A stretch of DNA of 9,795 nucleotides from DASSKF01 sp035690725 (lineage in GTDB: Bacteria > Actinomycetota > Actinomycetes > Actinomycetales > Dermatophilaceae): positions 1 through 9,795 of the forward strand of contig DASSKF010000107.1 in NCBI GenBank assembly GCA_035690725.1, in the 5' to 3' direction. The notes under the pieces were generated by a model that saw only the letters and a program-made list of their open reading frames with translations, did not search any database and had not been told where the DNA came from. Position 1 is the stretch's first letter; every line of letters starts with the position of its first letter. This document shows positions 6,418 to 9,795 of the stretch, in pieces. Made by a program: the position numbers and the translations under genes.

Positions 6418-6936
6418 GTGCCGGACGACGCCCTGCGCCTGCTGCTGATCGCGGACACCCACCTGCCCAAGCGCGCGAAGGACCTCCCCGGCGCAGTGTG
6501 GGACGCCGTCGACAAGGCGGACGTCGTGGTCCACGCGGGCGACTGGGTCGACGTCGACCTCCTCGACCGGCTGGAGCGTCGCGCCCACCGGCTGCTCGGC
6601 TGCTGGGGCAACAACGACGGCCCGGAGCTGCGCGACCGGCTCCCGGAGGTGGCCCGCGCCCGTCTCGCCGGCGTGGAGGTCGCGGTCGTGCACGAGACCG
6701 GAGCAGCCAAGGGGCGCGAGGCGCGGTGCGAACGCGCCCACCCCGGCGTCGACGTGCTCGTGTTCGGCCACAGCCACATCCCTTGGGACAGCGTGACCCC
6801 GGGCGGCCTGCGACTGCTCAACCCCGGCTCACCGACCGACCGTCGCCGCCAGCCCCACTGCACCTACCTGACCGCGCGGGCCTCGGCCGGGACGCTCGGT
6901 GAGGTCACTCTCCACCGGCTGCCTCGCCGGCGCTGA
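6418..6936 (+). CDS. YfcE/MJ0936-like metallophosphoesterase
   Basis: 172 residues, the normal length for this calcineurin-like phosphoesterase family, which uses two metal ions to cleave phosphodiesters or phosphomonoesters in the cytoplasm. All family motifs are visible in order: ADTH (Asp13, His15), HAGDWVD (Asp42), GNND (Asn65), VHE (His92) and GHSH (His118, His120), followed by LLNPGSPTDRRR. The beginning PDDALRLLLIADTH shows that little is missing upstream. GTG 6418 is chosen because a -10-like TATGCT lies 6 nt before it. The frame is open far upstream to 5935, but that part is antisense to the MFS gene and has no domain. The gene diverges from the MFS transporter and its last 32 bp overlap the end of the convergent membrane-protein gene. 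The physiological substrate is unknown. Confidence 0.9.
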   Translation: MPDDALRLLLIADTHLPKRAKDLPGAVWDAVDKADVVVHAGDWVDVDLLDRLERRAHRLLGCWGNNDGPELRDRLPEVARARLAGVEVAVVHETGAAKGREARCERAHPGVDVLVFGHSHIPWDSVTPGGLRLLNPGSPTDRRRQPHCTYLTARASAGTLGEVTLHRLPRRR

Positions 6937-7504
6937 CCAGCCGGCCGACGTCGGTGGCCGTGCCGGGTCGCCCGGTACGCGCCCCGGCCAGGCACACCAC
7001 GGCGACGGCCACGGCGTCCAGGAGCGCCGGCCACCGAGTGCCCTCCAGCCCCTGGGCGAGCGAGGCCAGGGTCGCGGTCGTGGTCCCGAGGGAGCTCGCC
7101 GCCACGGAGGTGACGAAGCGGTGCCGTGGCTCGTGTCCGCGACGCCCGAGGGCCCGGTCGAGGTGGCCCAGCAGGCACGCCTGGGCGAGGACGACACCGC
7201 CCACGGCGGCCGGCCACAGCCCGGGTCCGCGGGTGTGCAGGTGCACGAGGACGGGCGCGGCCGCGAGGTAGGTCGCCAGCGCCACCGCACCTCCCGCTGC
7301 CGGGAACCGCCACGCCGGGCGGTGAGCGGCCGGCGCCACCTCCGCCGCCGGGTGGGCGCGCCAGCAGGCCACCAGGCCCGACACCACGAGGACGGTCCCC
7401 GCGACGACGAGCCAGGTGAGCGAGCTGGCGCGCGCGTGCACACCGGCCGCCGCCATGACGGCGACGCCGGTGCCCGCCGTGGCGCGTCCTGCGACGACTC
7501 CCAC
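6905..7504 (-). CDS. Hypothetical small membrane protein
   Basis: 199 residues, Ala/Val/Leu/Gly-rich, with five or six hydrophobic segments: about 4-22, 30-47, 70-89, 96-114, 130-150 and 160-175. The middle loop HPAAEVAPAAHRPAWRF is hydrophilic. I do not recognise a family. The GTG start at 7504 follows AAGGGGA with a short spacing, and TACGGT (7534-7529 on the minus strand) is a possible -10 box giving a leader of about 20 nt. The overlapping longer frames on both strands show Arg/Pro-rich shadow composition, while this one keeps GC at third positions and hydrophobic periodicity, so it is the best coding reading. It lies downstream of the VOC gene on the same strand, separated by a hairpin, and overlaps the 3' end of the metallophosphoesterase gene by 32 bp. 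No function can be given. Confidence 0.7.
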   Translation of the reverse strand: MGVVAGRATAGTGVAVMAAAGVHARASSLTWLVVAGTVLVVSGLVACWRAHPAAEVAPAAHRPAWRFPAAGGAVALATYLAAAPVLVHLHTRGPGLWPAAVGGVVLAQACLLGHLDRALGRRGHEPRHRFVTSVAASSLGTTTATLASLAQGLEGTRWPALLDAVAVAVVCLAGARTGRPGTATDVGRLVSAGEAAGGE

Positions 7505-7570
7505 GTGGTCCCCTTCCCCGAGGGGGACACCGTAGACACGTCAGCTGCGCACGAGAGCAGCGATTGGGCC

Positions 7571-7594
7571 GATCTCCTCCGTTCGGAGGAGATC
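7571..7594 (-). terminator. Perfect 10-bp hairpin after the VOC gene
   Basis: GATCTCCTCC (7571-7580) and GGAGGAGATC (7585-7594) are exact reverse complements around a 4-base loop, 16 bp beyond the VOC stop codon. There is no T-run on either side, as is common for actinobacterial terminators. It lies before the membrane-protein gene, so a processing or regulatory role is also possible. Confidence 0.6.
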
Positions 7595-7610
7595 CGTCAC
7601 CCGCCCGCCC

Positions 7611-8024
7611 TCACTGCGGGGCGCCGGCGACGTTCACCATCCAGCCGATGCCGAACTTGTCCGTGCACATGCCGAACTCGTCGCCCCACACCTGCTTCTC
7701 CAACGGCATCGTCACCGTGCCGCCGTCACAGAGCTGCTCCCAGTAGCGGCGCAGGTCCTCGGCGTCGTCGCCGCTGAGGCTGATCGCGATGTTGGTGCCG
7801 GGGCGGTGGTCCATGCCCTCGGGCGTGTCGGACGCCATGAGGGTGAACCCGCGCTCGGTCTCGAGCTGGGCGTGCATCACCTTGTCGGCCTCGGCCTCGT
7901 TCGGGTGGCCGAACTCCCCGAAGGTGTTGACGGTCAGCTCACCACCGAAGATGCCGCGGTAGAACTCCATCGCCTGCCGTGCGTCGTCGCGGAACGAGAT
8001 GTAGGGGTTGAGCCGTAACGTCAT
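7611..8024 (-). CDS. VOC-family protein, PhnB-like (glyoxalase/bleomycin-resistance fold)
   Basis: 137 residues, the full length of a PhnB-like VOC protein. The start MTLRLNPYISFRDDARQAME and the block FYRGIFGGEL (21-30) are the first beta-alpha-beta unit. MHAQLETERGFTLMASDTPEG (50-70), TNIAISLSGDDAEDLRRYW (77-95) and the closing GDEFGMCTDKFGIGWMVNV (114-132) are typical of the family. Members are often annotated as 3-demethylubiquinone-9 methyltransferase-like, but no methyltransferase fold is present and the reaction is unknown. The start ATG 8024 follows GGAGGA (8034-8029) with only 4 nt between. TACGCT (8076-8071) on the minus strand is a possible -10 box. A perfect hairpin follows the stop. 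The gene diverges from the TetM-like gene over 218 bp. A metal-dependent lyase, dioxygenase or drug-binding role is possible. Confidence 0.92.
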   Translation of the reverse strand: MTLRLNPYISFRDDARQAMEFYRGIFGGELTVNTFGEFGHPNEAEADKVMHAQLETERGFTLMASDTPEGMDHRPGTNIAISLSGDDAEDLRRYWEQLCDGGTVTMPLEKQVWGDEFGMCTDKFGIGWMVNVAGAPQ

Positions 8025-8106
8025 GGGATCCTCCGTCGTCGTGCCGGTTCAGCGTGGTTCGTGGTCCCGCAGCGTAGTGCCGACCACCGACGGGCTCACC
8101 GGAAAT

Positions 8107-8142
8107 CCAGTGGCGGGCCGGACCCGATCCGCGCCACGCTGG
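8107..8142 (+). other. Possible hairpin upstream of the TetM-like gene
   Basis: CCAG-TGGCG (8107-8115) can pair with CGCCA (8132-8136) and CTGG (8139-8142), with a 2-base bulge (CG) on the 3' side and a 16-base loop. It lies in the 218-bp gap between the VOC and TetM-like genes. Such stems arise by chance at this GC content, so the call is weak. Nothing else definite is seen in this gap apart from the leader ORF and possible VOC promoter. Confidence 0.25.
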
Positions 8143-8175
8143 ACGCGCACCGACCCACTCGAGCAGGAGACGACC

Positions 8176-8289
8176 GTGCGAGCAGCTGTCATGCCCCGTC
8201 AGGCACACACGTGCACCTCGGACATGGGAGCAACGACGCTGCATGCGCACACTCAACCTCGGCATCCTGGCGCACGTCGACGCCGGTAA
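8176..8289 (+). CDS. Possible 37-codon leader ORF overlapping the start of the TetM-like gene
   Basis: GTG 8176 is preceded by AGGAGA (8165-8170) at a 5-nt spacing, a better ribosome binding site than the one in front of the GTPase itself. The frame encodes 37 residues beginning MRAAVMPRQAHTCTSDMGAT and ends at TAA 8287-8289, inside the GTPase gene, in another frame. Its C-terminus is Arg-rich because it reads through conserved GTPase codons. Ribosomal-protection genes such as tet(M) are controlled by a leader peptide, so a regulatory uORF is conceivable. A chance ORF is equally possible. Confidence 0.25.
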   Translation: MRAAVMPRQAHTCTSDMGATTLHAHTQPRHPGARRRR

Positions 8290-9795
8290 GACCACCCTCA
8301 CCGAGCGGTTGCTGCTGACCGCCGGTGCCATCGACGAGGCCGGCAGCGTCGACGCCGGCACCAGCCACACCGACACCCTCGCCCTTGAGCAGCGGCGCGG
8401 CATCACCATCCGCTCGGCCGTCGCGGCCTTCCGCGTCGACGACGTCGCGGTCAACCTCATCGACACGCCGGGCCACTCGGACTTCATCGCCGAGGTCGAG
8501 CGCGCCCTCACCGTGCTCGACGGGGCGGTGCTCGTCCTGTCCGCCGTCGAGGGTGTGCAGCCGCAGACCCGCATCCTCCTGCACACGCTGCAGCGGCTGC
8601 GCGTCCCGACCGTGCTGCTCGTCAACAAGATCGACCGCTCGGGTGCGGACCCGGACCGGGCGGTGCGGCAGGTCGAGGAGTCGCTGACCCCCGCGGTGGT
8701 CCCGCTGACGGCGGCCCGGCACCCGGGCGGACCCGGCGCCGGGGTCGAGCGGTATGCCGACCCGCACCCGCCCCTCGTTCCGTCACGCGCCCGTCTCCTC
8801 GACGTGCTCACCCGGGCGGACGACGGGTTGCTCGCCGACTGGGTGGAGGACGCCGGTTCGGTCGACGACCGGCGGCTGCGCCACGAGCTCGGCGTCCAGA
8901 CGCGGCGCGGCCTCGTCCACCCGCTCTTCGTGGGCTCGGCCCGGACCGGGGAAGGCGTGGGCGACCTGGTCGCCGGCCTGGTCGACCTGCTGCCGGGCAG
9001 CGACGGCGAAGCGGCCCCGGACCGACCTGCCGGCGAGACCGGCCTGTCCGCTGCGGTGTTCAAGATCGAGCGCGGCGACGCCGGCGAGAAGGTCGCCCAT
9101 GTCCGGGTGTTCGCCGGGGAGCTGCGCGTCCGCACCCGGCTGCAGCTGCCGGCCGGCCCGGCGAAGGTGACCGGCCTGCAGGTGCTGCGACCGGGCGGGG
9201 ACCAGCCGACCGAGTCGGTCGGTCCGGGCGACATCGCCCGGGTCCGGGGCCTGTCCACGGCGCGGGTGGGGGACGTGCTGGGCACGCCCCTCCCCGGTCG
9301 CGAGCACGGGCACCGCTTCCCGCCGCCGTCGCTGGAGGCGGTCGTCGTGCCGTGCCGCCCCGGCGACCGCGCCGCGCTGCACACCGCACTGACCGAGCTC
9401 GCCGAGCAGGACCCGCTCATCTCGGTGCGCCTGCCCGAGGGCCGACGCGGTGGGGACCTGCACGTCTCGCTCTACGGGGAGGTGCAGCGGGAGGTCCTCG
9501 CCGCGACCCTGGCCGAGGAGTACGGCCCGGGCTCGCTCCCGCCGGCCTTCTTCACGGCGGTCGAGGAGGGCGCCCGGCGAACCCTGCGCCGCGGCCCGAA
9601 CGGGTGGGTGGTGCCGGATGCGCGCGTGGTGGTGACCCACTCGGGCTACTGGGCCCGGCAGAGCCACTCCCACGGGACGTTCGACGCCAGCATGTCGAGC
9701 ACCGCGGGGGACTTCCGCGGGCTGACCCGCCGGCTGCTCGTCCGGCTCATGGCCCGGGCAGGGACGCGGGTCGAGGAGCCGGTGCACCGCTTCGA
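8243..9795 (+). CDS. TetM/OtrA-like ribosomal-protection GTPase (partial at 3' end; shortened domain IV)
   Basis: 517 residues are visible before the window ends. The GTPase domain is intact: AHVDAGKTT (10-18), RRGITI (51-56), DTPGH (74-78), NKID (128-131) and GSA (231-233). Domain II covers about 265-355 (AVFKIERGDAGEKVAHVRVF) and domain III about 362-428, ending in SLYGEVQREVLAATLAEEYG. The domain IV tip THSGYWARQSHSHGTFD and STAGDFR (465-492) matches the tip loop that lets TetM-type factors dislodge tetracycline. From memory of the family, about 55-60 residues that normally follow EEYG, including an ERP motif and NPF(L/W)A, are missing: the sequence goes straight to GSLPPAFFTAVEEG, near 9524-9534. 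The frame is unbroken. GGGAG at 8226-8230 precedes ATG 8243 by 12 nt. It probably acts on the ribosome, as an EF-G paralogue or in drug resistance; activity is uncertain given the gap. Confidence 0.9.
   Translation, partial: MRTLNLGILAHVDAGKTTLTERLLLTAGAIDEAGSVDAGTSHTDTLALEQRRGITIRSAVAAFRVDDVAVNLIDTPGHSDFIAEVERALTVLDGAVLVLSAVEGVQPQTRILLHTLQRLRVPTVLLVNKIDRSGADPDRAVRQVEESLTPAVVPLTAARHPGGPGAGVERYADPHPPLVPSRARLLDVLTRADDGLLADWVEDAGSVDDRRLRHELGVQTRRGLVHPLFVGSARTGEGVGDLVAGLVDLLPGSDGEAAPDRPAGETGLSAAVFKIERGDAGEKVAHVRVFAGELRVRTRLQLPAGPAKVTGLQVLRPGGDQPTESVGPGDIARVRGLSTARVGDVLGTPLPGREHGHRFPPPSLEAVVVPCRPGDRAALHTALTELAEQDPLISVRLPEGRRGGDLHVSLYGEVQREVLAATLAEEYGPGSLPPAFFTAVEEGARRTLRRGPNGWVVPDARVVVTHSGYWARQSHSHGTFDASMSSTAGDFRGLTRRLLVRLMARAGTRVEEPVHRF

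Noticed and set aside
6370..6777. N-terminal extension of the second MFS frame, and likewise the 5935-6417 extension of the metallophosphoesterase frame
   Set aside because: Each is antisense to the well-supported neighbouring gene and has shadow composition.
6899..7777. 292-residue plus-strand frame over the membrane-protein and VOC genes
   Set aside because: Arg-rich and without domains; the minus-strand frames have hydrophobic segments or a clear VOC fold.
1..9795. Mobile element, CRISPR array, tRNA or toxin-antitoxin module
   Set aside because: I found no transposase or integrase, no regularly spaced array, no tRNA-like fold and no small paired ORFs of that kind; the MarR/MFS and citrate synthase pairs are ordinary actinobacterial gene pairs.

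Overview
This window comes from a very GC-rich genome (about 70% or more by eye), with codons ending almost always in G or C, GTG as well as ATG starts, and -10-like TANNNT boxes directly before some start codons. This points to an actinobacterium (Actinomycetota). A Micrococcales-type genus is a guess and is not shown by the sequence. I see no rRNA, tRNA, CRISPR array, transposase or phage gene, and no gap between genes longer than about 220 bp. Nine protein genes are well supported, two of them cut by the window edges; one further short leader ORF is only a candidate.

Left part (1-2016): two citrate-synthase-family genes are divergently transcribed. The minus-strand one is cut by the window start and carries an N-terminal MerR/excisionase-like DNA-binding domain. 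The plus-strand one (865-2016) is a complete citrate/2-methylcitrate synthase. The 94 bp between them hold two small palindromes and an inverted repeat that could be the operator of the DNA-binding sister protein.

Middle (2047-4967): a quinone-oxidoreductase-like NADP-dependent dehydrogenase and an EntS-type MFS exporter lie on the minus strand, separated by a tandem ~52-bp repeat with an inverted repeat in each copy. The exporter diverges from a MarR-family regulator. The gap between those two carries a near-perfect 35-bp palindrome that overlaps mirrored promoters for both genes, so this is a clear MarR/efflux pair.

Right part (4990-9795): a second MFS transporter (minus) diverges from a YfcE-like metallophosphoesterase with conflicting start signals. 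Next come a small membrane protein (minus), a PhnB-like VOC protein (minus) followed by a perfect hairpin, and a TetM/OtrA-like ribosomal-protection GTPase (plus) that runs off the window. That GTPase keeps its G motifs and the domain IV tip but appears to lack about 55-60 residues at the domain III/IV junction.

Taken together, the window is a set of short transcription units for central carbon metabolism (citrate synthases), redox or detoxification (oxidoreductase, VOC protein), efflux (two MFS proteins, one under MarR control) and ribosome protection. I did not find a clearly new multi-gene system. The most notable points are the shortened TetM-like protein, the promoter/operator palindrome, the tandem operator-like repeat and the HTH-fused citrate synthase pair.
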